64,000 bases of DNA from an uncultured beta proteobacterium (GTDB lineage Bacteria; Pseudomonadota; Gammaproteobacteria; Burkholderiales; SG8-41). The position numbers and the translations under genes were made by a program. Positions 1 through 8,395 of the stretch are shown here, one piece after another. The stretch lies in contig CAISYC010000061.1 in the NCBI GenBank assembly GCA_903889565.1, positions 186,001-250,000 of the forward strand, written 5' to 3'. The notes beneath the pieces were generated by a model. That model made no database searches and was not told the DNA's origin. It saw nothing but the letters and a program-made list of their open reading frames with translations. Numbering within the stretch: position 1 is the first letter of the stretch; the number at the start of each line of letters is the position of its first letter.

Positions 1-315
1 CGCTGCCGCGCAACGCACCGCATGATCAACGATTGCGTATGGTGCGGCGCGGGTGTATTCGAGTTGATAAAGCGCAACCAGCAACAGCCAGTGCAGTTGC
101 GTATCCTCCAGCGGCTTGTTCAGCAACTGGCGCAGAACGATGTCGAGCCGGTAACCGAAGCGCAAGGTGCCATAGCTGAGGTCACTGATGGCACCGCGCT
201 GCTGCGCGGTCAGTTGTGTATGGCGCGCCCATTGCTGGGCCAGAACCAGATTGAGATTGCGTCCAACGCCGACCGCTGCGACTGTTGCGCAGGCAATTTG
301 CTGGATTTCAAGCAC
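1..315 (-). CDS. rsmB: RsmB, 16S rRNA m5C967 methyltransferase (N-terminal part, cut by window edge)
   Basis: Reading leftwards from about position 315 there is an open frame to the window edge. It encodes the NusB-like RNA-binding domain typical of RsmB (Sun/Fmu): helices with the segment QQRGAISDLSYGTLRFGYRL and then LLLVALYQLEY and IVDHAVRCA. RsmB methylates C967 of 16S rRNA with SAM; the catalytic domain lies outside the window. It directly follows fmt on the same strand, the usual def-fmt-rsmB order. No ATG is present near the start. I chose GTG at 313-315; a TTG at 334-336 that overlaps the fmt stop (TTGA) is an alternative and would add seven residues and couple translation to fmt. Confidence 0.8.
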   Translation of the reverse strand, partial: MLEIQQIACATVAAVGVGRNLNLVLAQQWARHTQLTAQQRGAISDLSYGTLRFGYRLDIVLRQLLNKPLEDTQLHWLLLVALYQLEYTRAAPYAIVDHAVRCAAA

Positions 316-332
316 GAGGGGTCTGCAATCGT

Positions 333-1250
333 TCAAGTCCCGAGTCTGGTGCCGGCAGGCAGTTGCATGCCGGATAAAAACGCCGCCACCGGCAGGCGTT
401 TGCCGCCGGCTTTCTGCAATTCAAGTATGCGCACCGCCCCTTTGCCGGCGCCGACCACGATGCCATCCGCCGCAGCGCTCAAAACCTCGCCCGGCGTTGT
501 CTGCGCACATGCAAGCGGCGAAGCGAGCCACACTTTCAGCGTCGCGCCATCAAGCGTCGTAAACGCTCCGGGGGCCGGATTATAGGCGCGCACGGCCCGG
601 CAGATGTCGTCGGCGTTCAGCGTCCAGCGAATTTCCGCCTCCGCCTTGGTGATTTTTTGCGCATAGCTGGCCTGTGTGTTGTCCTGCGCAACCGGCAACA
701 GTTGCTCCGTGAGCGCGCGCACGATGCAATGCCCGCCCATTTCCGCCAATCGGTCGTGCAGCGTTTGCGCCGTATCGTCCGCCGCGATCGGTGTCGATTC
801 CTGTAACAGCATGGCACCGGTGTCGAGACCGTCATCCATTTGCATGATCGTAATCCCCGTTACGCTGTCGCCGGCGAGCATGGCGCGCTGAATCGGCGCG
901 GCACCGCGCCAGCGCGGCAGCAACGAAGCATGAATGTTCAGGCAGCCGCGCGCCGGTATTTCCAGAATCGCGGACGGCAGAATCAGGCCGTAGGCCGCGA
1001 CGATCATCGCATCCGGATTGATCTCGCGCAGCGTTGTCTGAATATCCGCCGACTTGAGGCTGGTCGGCTGCGCGACCGGCAGACCGTGCCGCATCGCCAC
1101 GACTTTGACCTGACTTTCGCGCGCGTGCATGCCGCGTCCAGCCGGCCGGTCCGGTTGCGTCAGGACAAGATGGATGATGTGGCCGGCCTCAATCAGCGCT
1201 TCCAGCGCAACAGCGGCAAACTGCGGGGTGCCGGCAAAAATCAGATTCAT
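333..1250 (-). CDS. fmt: Methionyl-tRNA formyltransferase
   Basis: Formylates initiator Met-tRNA with 10-formyl-THF, giving fMet-tRNA for translation initiation. 305 residues, close to the 310-315 usual for the family. The formyltransferase fold starts at MNLIFAGTPQFA. The signature NIHASLLPRWRGAAPIQ lies at about 105-121, with catalytic Asn105, His107 and Asp143 (GLDTG). The C-terminal OB-like domain binds tRNA. The frame stays open upstream to 1361, but homology to the family begins at the ATG at 1248-1250. def, 70 bases upstream on the same strand, removes the formyl group that Fmt adds; rsmB follows. Confidence 0.96.
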   Translation of the reverse strand: MNLIFAGTPQFAAVALEALIEAGHIIHLVLTQPDRPAGRGMHARESQVKVVAMRHGLPVAQPTSLKSADIQTTLREINPDAMIVAAYGLILPSAILEIPARGCLNIHASLLPRWRGAAPIQRAMLAGDSVTGITIMQMDDGLDTGAMLLQESTPIAADDTAQTLHDRLAEMGGHCIVRALTEQLLPVAQDNTQASYAQKITKAEAEIRWTLNADDICRAVRAYNPAPGAFTTLDGATLKVWLASPLACAQTTPGEVLSAAADGIVVGAGKGAVRILELQKAGGKRLPVAAFLSGMQLPAGTRLGT

Positions 1251-1320
1251 GATCGACCGCCCGACGCGCCGGGCGAAGCTGGCCGCGTGCGGCGCTGGCT
1301 GGAATGAGCGATGCTCGCGC

Positions 1321-1824
1321 TCACATCGTCCGCCGCCGCTGCTTCCGGAGCTTTTCTGCAATGCGTTGCTGCTTCAATCTAGACAGGTAATCGACAAAAA
1401 CCTTGCCGTCGAGATGATCCATTTCGTGCTGGATGCAGACGGCAAGCAAACCATCGGCGTCGAGGTCGAAAGATTGGCCCCCGGCATCCAGCGCCCGCAC
1501 GGTAATTCGTTCCGCGCGCGGCACTTTTTCGTAAATGCCCGGAACCGACAGGCAGCCTTCTTCAAAATCCGAAACGCCGCTGCGTTTGATGATTTCCGGA
1601 TTGATAAAAGTCATCAGTTGATCGTGACCCGGCGAACTATCCACGATAATGACCCGCAGCAACACATCGACCTGGGTGGCCGCCAACCCGATTCCTGGCG
1701 CTGCGTACATTGTTTCGGCCATATCCTTGATTAATTGACGCAACTCGTCATCGACCGCAGTGACCGGCCGGGCCACCCGATGTAAACGCTCATCAGGGTA
1801 TTGGAGAATAGGGAGCAGGGCCAT
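1321..1824 (-). CDS. def: Peptide deformylase
   Basis: Removes the N-formyl group from nascent proteins; a cytoplasmic metalloenzyme (usually Fe2+). 167 residues, normal length. All three family motifs are present: GIGLAATQ (44-51), EGCLSVPG (89-96) and QHEMDHLDG (132-140). They give metal ligands Cys91, His133 and His137 and catalytic Glu134. First gene of the minus-strand def-fmt-rsmB group, divergent from the LysM gene at 1933. The basic C-terminus (KLRKQRRR) is common in this family. The ATG at 1822-1824 has only a weak Shine-Dalgarno, and no better start is visible. Confidence 0.97.
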   Translation of the reverse strand: MALLPILQYPDERLHRVARPVTAVDDELRQLIKDMAETMYAAPGIGLAATQVDVLLRVIIVDSSPGHDQLMTFINPEIIKRSGVSDFEEGCLSVPGIYEKVPRAERITVRALDAGGQSFDLDADGLLAVCIQHEMDHLDGKVFVDYLSRLKQQRIAEKLRKQRRRTM

Positions 1825-1932
1825 AAATCTTGCAAATTTAATTGATTAGGCGCAGAATTTAAACCAGAATGTGATCTGCGGGCTCGGTCTGCGCGTGGCG
1901 CAGAACCCGGGAATCGCTGCGATGGAGGCGCG

Positions 1933-3108
1933 ATGCGCAAATCGATTATATCGCTGATTTTATTGTGCTGTTCGATCACGCCGGCAGTCGCGGCATCAAC
2001 CGATGACCTGGCTGAGGGTGCGCCGGATCGTTATGTCGTGGTCCCGGGCGACACCCTGTGGTCCATATCCAGCCGTTTCCTGAAAAGCCCGTGGAAATGG
2101 AATGAGCTGTGGAAACTCAACCAGGAACAGATTCCAAAACCCAATCGCATCATGCCCGGCGACGTGCTGGTGCTGGATCGCGGCTATAACGAAACCCGCC
2201 TGCGGCTGCTGAAAGCCGATACGACCAAGCTGGTGCCGGGGCCGGTGGAATCGGCCATAGAGCGGGAGCCGATTCCGGCGATTCCAACCGCGGACATCGA
2301 GCCGTTTCTGAGCCAGCCGCTGGTCATCGTACAAAACCAGTTGGCGGATGCGCCGCGCATTGTTCGAACCCAGGAAAATCGCGTGGCGCTTGGCGCCGGC
2401 GGCATTGCGTACGGCAAAGGCATTACCAAGGAACTTGGTCGCTATTGGCAGATTTTCCGGCCGGGTGCGCCCATGTTCGATCCGCAAACCGGTGAATCGC
2501 TCGGCCAGGAAGCGACTTATCTGGGTGAGGCGACGGTGACCAAATTCGGCGAGGTCAGCACGCTGGAGATCGTCAAATCGCAGCTCGAAATCTATGCTGG
2601 CGATTATCTGCTGCCGGCACCGCGCGAAACGCTGTTCAGCAGCTATGCACCGCATGCGCCGGCACAAAAAATCAATGCGCAGATCATCGCCGCGTATGGC
2701 AGCCTGTTTGAAACCGGCGGCAATGGCATTGTGGCTTTGAGCAAGGGCGCCAAAGACGGAATTGAAATCGGCCATGTGCTTGCGATCTACCGCAATCTCA
2801 ACGCATCGACCAATGCGTTACGCGAAAGCCCGCTCTGGGGTCGCACCGGACCGACGGGCAGCGATAACAGCAAGGGTTCCAGTTATGTCAACGAGCCGTT
2901 GGTGACGCGCAATGCGCCGCTGTGGGGACGCATCGGGCCGATGGGCTTCAAATACAAGAACGACAAGACCAATCTCCCGCCGACCACCCTGCCTGACGAA
3001 CGCTATGGTCTGTTGATGGTATTCCGTGTCTTCGATCGCGCGTCTTATGCGTTGATCATGGATGCAGAACGCCCGGTCAACCTGCTCGATCTCGCAACCA
3101 ATCCCTAG
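1933..3108 (+). CDS. Secreted LysM-domain protein
   Basis: 391 residues with a Sec signal peptide (about residues 1-21, ending AVAA), so probably periplasmic or envelope-bound. One LysM module at about 34-83 (VVVPGDTLWSISSRF ... IMPGDVLVL) should bind peptidoglycan. The rest matches the LysM protein usually found beside dprA in betaproteobacteria; no catalytic domain is visible. Residues about 297-350 contain two diverged copies of a PLWGRTGPTG / PLWGRIGPMG unit, apparently an insertion before the conserved end LPDERYGLLMVFRVFDR. The start has a good RBS (GGAGG five bases upstream). Function is not established; a cell-wall role is inferred from LysM. Confidence 0.85.
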   Translation: MRKSIISLILLCCSITPAVAASTDDLAEGAPDRYVVVPGDTLWSISSRFLKSPWKWNELWKLNQEQIPKPNRIMPGDVLVLDRGYNETRLRLLKADTTKLVPGPVESAIEREPIPAIPTADIEPFLSQPLVIVQNQLADAPRIVRTQENRVALGAGGIAYGKGITKELGRYWQIFRPGAPMFDPQTGESLGQEATYLGEATVTKFGEVSTLEIVKSQLEIYAGDYLLPAPRETLFSSYAPHAPAQKINAQIIAAYGSLFETGGNGIVALSKGAKDGIEIGHVLAIYRNLNASTNALRESPLWGRTGPTGSDNSKGSSYVNEPLVTRNAPLWGRIGPMGFKYKNDKTNLPPTTLPDERYGLLMVFRVFDRASYALIMDAERPVNLLDLATNP

Positions 3109-3155
3109 CGCTGCCGCGCCAGCGGCCGACAGTGCTTTGATGGCGCCTTGCGGTC

Positions 3156-4244
3156 ATGGCCGGCGCTAACCACTCTCTATATGAAGCCTGGCTCCGCCTG
3201 ACCCTGGTCAACGGGCTGGGCGGCGCCATGGTCCGTCAATTGCTCGGGGCCCTGGGTACGCCGCAGCAGGTTCTGGAAACTTCCATCAGCGAACTGCGGC
3301 GCCTTGTCGCCCCCGAATTTGCGAGTGCAATTGCGGACGGCGGCAATCGCGAGGCGGCCGAGCGCGCGCTCCTGTGGCTGCAGGATACGTCCAACCATAT
3401 CGTCGCCTTGGGCGACGACGACTATCCGGCGCTGTTGCTGCAGATTCCGGACCCGCCGCCGCTGTTGTACGTCAAAGGCGACTGCAGCGCATTGAACCGG
3501 TTTGCTCTCGCCATTGTCGGCAGCCGCAACGCCAGCGCGCAAGGCGCCGCCAATGCAGAAGAATTTGCGCGCGTACTCAGCGACGCCGGCATCACCATTG
3601 TGAGCGGCCTCGCCCTGGGAGTAGATGCCGCCGCACACCGCGGCGGTCTCGCTGGAAAATCGTCGAGCATTGCCGTCGTCGGCACCGGCCTTGATATCGT
3701 TTATCCGGCGCGCAACCGCGCGCTGGCGCATGCGTTGGCGGAGCGTGGCGCCATCATTTCCGAGTTTCCTCTCGGCACGCCCGCGCTGGCCGTCAATTTT
3801 CCGCGTCGCAACCGGCTGATCAGCGGCATCAGCCGCGGCTGTCTCGTGATTGAAGCGGCGCTGCAGAGCGGTTCTCTGATCACTGCCCGTCTCGCCAACG
3901 AACAGGGTCGCGAAGTGTTTGCACTGCCCGGTTCGATACATTCGCCGCTGGCGAAGGGCTGTCACAAACTGATCAAGCAGGGTGCCAAGCTTGTCGATGA
4001 CGCCAGCGACATACTCGAAGAATTTGCGTTCGCACATTCGCCGGCCCCGGCGCAACCGACCGCCGAAAACTCCGCCGAAGCGGCAACACTTCTCGCGATG
4101 CTCGGTCACGATCCCTGTGCATACGACGCACTTGTCACGCGTTGCGAAATTCAGGCGGACGCGCTGGCCGCGTTGCTGCTTGAGCTTGAATTGTCAGGTC
4201 TTATCGAGAAATTGCCGGGCAATCTTTACCGGCGAATCCACTGA
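3156..4244 (+). CDS. dprA: DNA-protecting protein DprA (Smf)
   Basis: Binds incoming single-stranded DNA during natural transformation and loads RecA. 362 residues. The N-terminal helical part (1-100) is followed by the Rossmann-like DprA core with PPPLLYVKGD (100-109), GSRNAS (122-127), SGLALGVDAAAHRG (150-163), FPRRNRLISGIS (215-226) and SGSLITA (238-244). A winged-helix domain closes the protein (about 305-362). It follows the LysM gene by 47 bases, the usual betaproteobacterial order. Type IV pilus genes at the right end of the window fit a possible competence role, but competence itself is not shown. Confidence 0.96.
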   Translation: MAGANHSLYEAWLRLTLVNGLGGAMVRQLLGALGTPQQVLETSISELRRLVAPEFASAIADGGNREAAERALLWLQDTSNHIVALGDDDYPALLLQIPDPPPLLYVKGDCSALNRFALAIVGSRNASAQGAANAEEFARVLSDAGITIVSGLALGVDAAAHRGGLAGKSSSIAVVGTGLDIVYPARNRALAHALAERGAIISEFPLGTPALAVNFPRRNRLISGISRGCLVIEAALQSGSLITARLANEQGREVFALPGSIHSPLAKGCHKLIKQGAKLVDDASDILEEFAFAHSPAPAQPTAENSAEAATLLAMLGHDPCAYDALVTRCEIQADALAALLLELELSGLIEKLPGNLYRRIH

Positions 4245-4377
4245 AACAACGCTCTACTACTTCTGGCCGGGTCGACTGCGGGATTGTCGGCGCCGCTTGC
4301 TTTGGCAGAAGTTTGTTCTTATCATCTGCCGCTCTCTCGAGTCCACCATCCGTCGTGACTTTTGTCACAAGGCACCA
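4245..4377 (+). promoter_or_regulatory. dprA-topB gap with a CRP/FNR-family-like palindrome
   Basis: 133 bases with no coding potential I can support. In related bacteria smg (DUF494) commonly sits here; it is absent. Positions 4354-4369 read CGTGA-cttttg-TCACA, differing by one base from the CRP-type consensus TGTGA-N6-TCACA. The site ends eight bases before the topB ATG. Such a site would act as a repressor or roadblock position rather than as a class I or II activator site. The palindrome is plain; any protein binding is inference. Confidence 0.35.
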
Positions 4378-6930
4378 ATGCCACCGAAAGCAGCCGCAAA
4401 AAAGAAAAAGCCCGCCGCCGAAAAAATCGTCAAAGCAGGCGGCAAAAAACTGATCATCGCCGAGAAACCTTCGGTGGCGACCGATATTGCGCGCGTGCTC
4501 GGTATCAAGCGCGAAGGTGATTTCTTTGAGAACGACGAGTTCGTGCTGAGCTCGGCAGTCGGTCATTTGCTAACGATCATTCCGCCCGAAGGCGTCGAAG
4601 TCAAACGCGGCAAGTGGTCGTTTGCACATCTGCCGGTGATTCCGCCGCATTTCGACCTGCAGCCGATCGAGCGTTCCGAAGACCGGCTCAAGCTGCTCAC
4701 CCGACTCGTCAAGCGCAAGGATGTGACCGGTTTGATCAACGCCTGTGACGCCGGGCGCGAGGGCGAATTGATCTTTCGCTACATCACCCGTCACGCCAAA
4801 ACCGACAAGCCGGTCGAACGGCTGTGGCTGCAATCGATGACGCCGACATCGATCCGCGACGGCTTTGCAAAGCTGCGCACGGACAAGGAAATGTTGCCGC
4901 TCGCGGACGCCGCGGTGTGCCGCTCGGAATCGGACTGGCTGGTCGGCATCAACGGCACCCGCGCGATGACTGCGTTCAATTCCAAATCGGGCGGCTTCCA
5001 CCTCACCACCGTCGGCCGCGTGCAGACGCCGACGCTGGCGATCCTGGTCGAACGCGAAGCGAAGATCAAGAAATTCGTCTCCCGCGACTACTTCGAGGTG
5101 CACGCCAACTTCACCTGCAAAGCAGGTGAATATTCTGGCCGCTGGTTCGACGAAAAATTCAGCCGCGACAAGAACGACGAAGACAGCGGCCTGCGCGCAG
5201 AGCGGCTGTGGGATCTCGCGCGTGCCGAAGCGATTCGCGACAAATGCCGCGGCAAGACCGGCATCGTCGAAGAAGTGAGCAAGGCGTCGACTCAAATGTC
5301 GCCGCTCCTCTATGATCTGACCAGCCTGCAGCGCGACGGCAATGCGCGCTTCGGTTTCTCGGCAAAGACCACGCTGTCGATCGCGCAAGCACTTTACGAA
5401 AAGCACAAGGTGCTGACCTATCCGCGAACCGATTCGCGCGCACTGCCCGAAGACTATCTGGCGACCGTCGGCGATGCGATGCAGGCGCTCGACAAACCGT
5501 ACCAGCCATTCGTCAAAAGCATCCTGAAGAATAAATGGGTGCGGCCGAACAAGCGCATCTTCAACAACGCCAAGATTTCGGATCACCACGCGATCATCCC
5601 GACCTCGCAGGCGCCGAAGCATCTGACGGATGCCGAGGCGAAGATTTATGATCTGGTGACCAAACGTTTTCTGGCGGTGTTTTTTCCGCCGGCCGAATTT
5701 CAGATTACCACTCGCGTTACCCGCGTCGAGAACGAGCCGTTCAAGAGCGAAGGCAAGATCATGGTCAATGCGGGTTGGCTTGAGATTTACGGCAAGGAAG
5801 CCGAAACCGACGACACGCCGGGCCTTGTCCCGGTGGTTGCCAAGGAATCGCCGCGGGTGAAAGAAGTGGCCGTCGACGCGCTGCAGACCAAACCACCGGC
5901 GCGATTTTCCGAGGCGACACTGCTGTCGGCCATGGAAGGTGCCGGCAAACTGGTCGAGGACGAAGAACTGCGCGATGCGATGCACGAAAAAGGTCTTGGC
6001 ACGCCGGCAACGCGCGCCGCCATCATCGAGGGTCTGATTCTCGAAAAATACGTGCACCGCAACGGTCGTGAATTGCAGCCCACTGCAAAGGCCTTTTCGC
6101 TGATCACGCTTTTGCACGGACTAGGCATTGCGGAGCTGTCTTCGCCGGAACTGACCGGCGAGTGGGAATACAAACTCGCACAAATCGAGCGCGGAGAATT
6201 GTCGCGCGACCAGTTCATGCAGCAGATTTGGGACATGGTCCGCCATCTGGTCGAGCGCACCAAAAGCCACGAAAGTGATACGGTGCCGGGCGATTTTTCA
6301 ACCCTGCAGACGCCGTGCCCGAAATGCGGCGGGGTGATCAAGGAAAACTACAAGAAGTTCCAGTGCCAGAAGTGCGACTTCGCGATGTGGAAAATCATGG
6401 CCGGCCGCCAGCTGGAACCGGCGGAAGTCGAAACCCTGCTGTCGGAGCAGAAGGTCGGCCCCTTGCAGGGTTTCCGCAGCCGCATGGGCAAACCCTTTAT
6501 CGCGGTCGTCAAACTGACGCCCGAGTTCAAGATCGAATTTGATTTCGGACAGAGCAACGAAGCCAACGCGGAGCCGGTCGACTTCTCGGCCGAAAAATCA
6601 TTGGGCCCCTGCCCGAAATGCGGCAGCGCCGTCTTTAGCCACGGCGTTGCCTATGTCTGCGAAAAATCGGTCGGCCCCGACCGCAAGTGCGATTTCAGAA
6701 CCGGCAAAATCATCCTGCAAAGACAGATTGAACCGGAGCAAGTGCAAAAGCTGCTCGCCGAAGGCAAAACCGATCTGCTGCACCGCTTTATTTCAAAGAA
6801 GGGCCGTCCCTTCTCGGCCTATCTCACCCGCGGCGCCGATGGAAAAGTCAGTTTCGAATTCGCGCCGCGCGAACCCAAGGTAGCGCGGCCCAAGGGCGCC
6901 ACCCGCGCACGCAAGGCGGCCACGGGTTAA
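4378..6930 (+). CDS. topB: DNA topoisomerase III (type IA)
   Basis: Type IA topoisomerase that passes single strands and decatenates DNA. 850 residues from the ATG at 4378; the frame is open further upstream, but that part overlaps dprA and has no family similarity. After a Lys/Ala-rich leader, the Toprim domain begins with IIAEKPSVA (Glu29) and has DAGREGE at 124-130. The catalytic tyrosine is Tyr348 in LTYPRTDSR. The C-terminus carries two zinc-ribbon-like segments, CPKCGG...CQKC and CPKCGS...CEKS...KC, and a basic tail. The IIAEKPS start and this location after dprA match the betaproteobacterial enzyme annotated as topoisomerase III rather than TopA. Confidence 0.9.
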   Translation: MPPKAAAKKKKPAAEKIVKAGGKKLIIAEKPSVATDIARVLGIKREGDFFENDEFVLSSAVGHLLTIIPPEGVEVKRGKWSFAHLPVIPPHFDLQPIERSEDRLKLLTRLVKRKDVTGLINACDAGREGELIFRYITRHAKTDKPVERLWLQSMTPTSIRDGFAKLRTDKEMLPLADAAVCRSESDWLVGINGTRAMTAFNSKSGGFHLTTVGRVQTPTLAILVEREAKIKKFVSRDYFEVHANFTCKAGEYSGRWFDEKFSRDKNDEDSGLRAERLWDLARAEAIRDKCRGKTGIVEEVSKASTQMSPLLYDLTSLQRDGNARFGFSAKTTLSIAQALYEKHKVLTYPRTDSRALPEDYLATVGDAMQALDKPYQPFVKSILKNKWVRPNKRIFNNAKISDHHAIIPTSQAPKHLTDAEAKIYDLVTKRFLAVFFPPAEFQITTRVTRVENEPFKSEGKIMVNAGWLEIYGKEAETDDTPGLVPVVAKESPRVKEVAVDALQTKPPARFSEATLLSAMEGAGKLVEDEELRDAMHEKGLGTPATRAAIIEGLILEKYVHRNGRELQPTAKAFSLITLLHGLGIAELSSPELTGEWEYKLAQIERGELSRDQFMQQIWDMVRHLVERTKSHESDTVPGDFSTLQTPCPKCGGVIKENYKKFQCQKCDFAMWKIMAGRQLEPAEVETLLSEQKVGPLQGFRSRMGKPFIAVVKLTPEFKIEFDFGQSNEANAEPVDFSAEKSLGPCPKCGSAVFSHGVAYVCEKSVGPDRKCDFRTGKIILQRQIEPEQVQKLLAEGKTDLLHRFISKKGRPFSAYLTRGADGKVSFEFAPREPKVARPKGATRARKAATG

Positions 6931-6952
6931 ATTTAAAGATCCGTCGCCGGCC

Positions 6953-8395
6953 TCAACGCTGCGCCGCTTTCTCAGGCAGGCCGTTCCACCCCCCGCCAAG
7001 CGCCTGCACCAGCGTGACTGCGGCGACCAGGCGTTGCCCCAATATGCTGACCGCCGTTGACTCATTGGACAGCTGCGTGGCCTGCACGGTAACGACGTTG
7101 AGATAGCTCACGGTGCCGCCTTTGTACTGGTTGATCGTCAACTCGGTCGATTCACGCGCCGCTTTGACCGCATCGTCCTGCGCGCGATTTTGCTCTTCGA
7201 GTATGCGCAGCGCCGACAGATTGTCTTCGACCTGCTGAAACGCCGTGAGCACCGTCTGCCGGTAGGTCGCGACATTGATGTCGTAGCCGGCCACAGCCTG
7301 TTGCTTAACAGCGCTGCGCAGCCCGCCGTCGAATAGCGTCTCTGCCAGCGCCGGGCCGAGCGACCAGAAGCGACTCGGCGCGGTTAACCAGTCCGGCCAA
7401 AAATTATTGCGATAGCCATCGCTCGCCGACAGCGTAAGCGACGGGAAATAGGCCGCCGCGGCGACACCGATCTGCGCATTGGCCGCCGCCATTTTGCGTT
7501 CCGCGCCCGCGATATCGGGCCGGCGCTCCAGCAGTTGCGACGGCAGGCCCGGCGGAATCGCGGGAATAGCGACCGCCAGCTTTTCGCGTTCGATTGCGAA
7601 ATCCGCCGGCGGCTTTCCAAGCAACATCGCGATTGCGTGTTCGTATTGTGCGCGCTGCACGCCATTGTTGATCGCCTGCGCTTGCGTGCTCTTCAACTGG
7701 GTTTCGGCTTGCACGACATCGACGCGCGCTGCCACGCCGCCGTTATAACGATTGCGCGTCAGATCAAGTGATTTCTGGTAGGCTGCCACCGTCTTATCGA
7801 GCAGGGCGCGCTGCTCGTCGAGCACCCTTAACTGAAAATAATTCGTCGCCAGCTGCGCCTGCGCAAGCAGGCGCGCATTCGCAAGGTTGGCGGCGCTGGC
7901 CTGCGCATTCGCAAGGTTGCCCTCGATGTTTCGCCGCACGCTGCCCCACAGATCGGGCGCCCACGTGGCCGTCAGCGGCAGATTGTAAACATTGACGGGT
8001 GTGTTATTGGTGCTGCCCGCCCCGCCGGTAACGTTCGGCGCGCGGCTGCGCGTGGCGGTAGCGGAAATGCCGAGCGTCGGCCACAGACCAGCGCGATACT
8101 GCTCGACGACCGCTTCGGCCTGACGCAAAGTGGCCTCTGCGATATGCACATTCTCGTTCGAAATATTGACTTGTTCTTCCAGCGAGTTCAATTTGGCGTC
8201 GCCGAAAATCTCCCACCATTTGCCGCGAATCACCGCATCGTTTGGTTGCGCCGGTTTCCAGTCGCCGGCTTCCTTGAAGGCCGCGGCAACCGGTGCCGGC
8301 GGCCGCTTGTAATCCGGCCCGACCATGCAGCCTGCAAGAAGAATCAAGGCCGCGCCGAGCGCGGCTGGCGTTTTCATATTCACATCGTTTTTCAT
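6953..8395 (-). CDS. Outer-membrane efflux lipoprotein (NodT/OprM family)
   Basis: Trimeric outer-membrane channel of a tripartite pump. About 480 residues with a lipoprotein signal (ALILLAGC, lipidated Cys23) followed by MVGPDYKRP, the typical NodT-family start. Two outer-membrane-efflux repeats follow, with long helices rich in NLANA and QAQL segments. The ATG at 8393-8395 overlaps the stop of the upstream pump gene and has GGAGG four bases upstream; an ATG at 8396-8398 is too close to that RBS. Last gene of the mdtABC-like operon, so the operon encodes a complete pump as in MuxABC-OpmB. Convergent with topB, with 22 bases between them. Confidence 0.92.
   Translation of the reverse strand: MKNDVNMKTPAALGAALILLAGCMVGPDYKRPPAPVAAAFKEAGDWKPAQPNDAVIRGKWWEIFGDAKLNSLEEQVNISNENVHIAEATLRQAEAVVEQYRAGLWPTLGISATATRSRAPNVTGGAGSTNNTPVNVYNLPLTATWAPDLWGSVRRNIEGNLANAQASAANLANARLLAQAQLATNYFQLRVLDEQRALLDKTVAAYQKSLDLTRNRYNGGVAARVDVVQAETQLKSTQAQAINNGVQRAQYEHAIAMLLGKPPADFAIEREKLAVAIPAIPPGLPSQLLERRPDIAGAERKMAAANAQIGVAAAAYFPSLTLSASDGYRNNFWPDWLTAPSRFWSLGPALAETLFDGGLRSAVKQQAVAGYDINVATYRQTVLTAFQQVEDNLSALRILEEQNRAQDDAVKAARESTELTINQYKGGTVSYLNVVTVQATQLSNESTAVSILGQRLVAAVTLVQALGGGWNGLPEKAAQR
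7873..7919 (-). repeat. 17-bp exact direct repeat inside the efflux lipoprotein gene
   Basis: The sequence GCGCATTCGCAAGGTTG occurs at 7873-7889 and again at 7903-7919, a 30-base period that keeps frame. It encodes the duplicated NLANA helix segment (NLANAQASAANLANAR). It looks like a small in-frame tandem duplication in the coiled-coil part of the channel. Confidence 0.7.

Noticed and set aside
22-585. A 187-codon plus-strand open frame at the left edge
   Set aside because: Antisense to rsmB and fmt, both supported by motifs.
1825-1932. A promoter TTGCAA (1830-1835) with CAGAAT (1853-1858) for the LysM gene
   Set aside because: Spacing is right, but the -10 is poor; too weak to list as a feature.
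4570-6117. A 515-codon open frame on the minus strand
   Set aside because: It lies wholly antisense to topB, is Arg/His-rich as expected of a GC-rich shadow frame, and shows no known motif.
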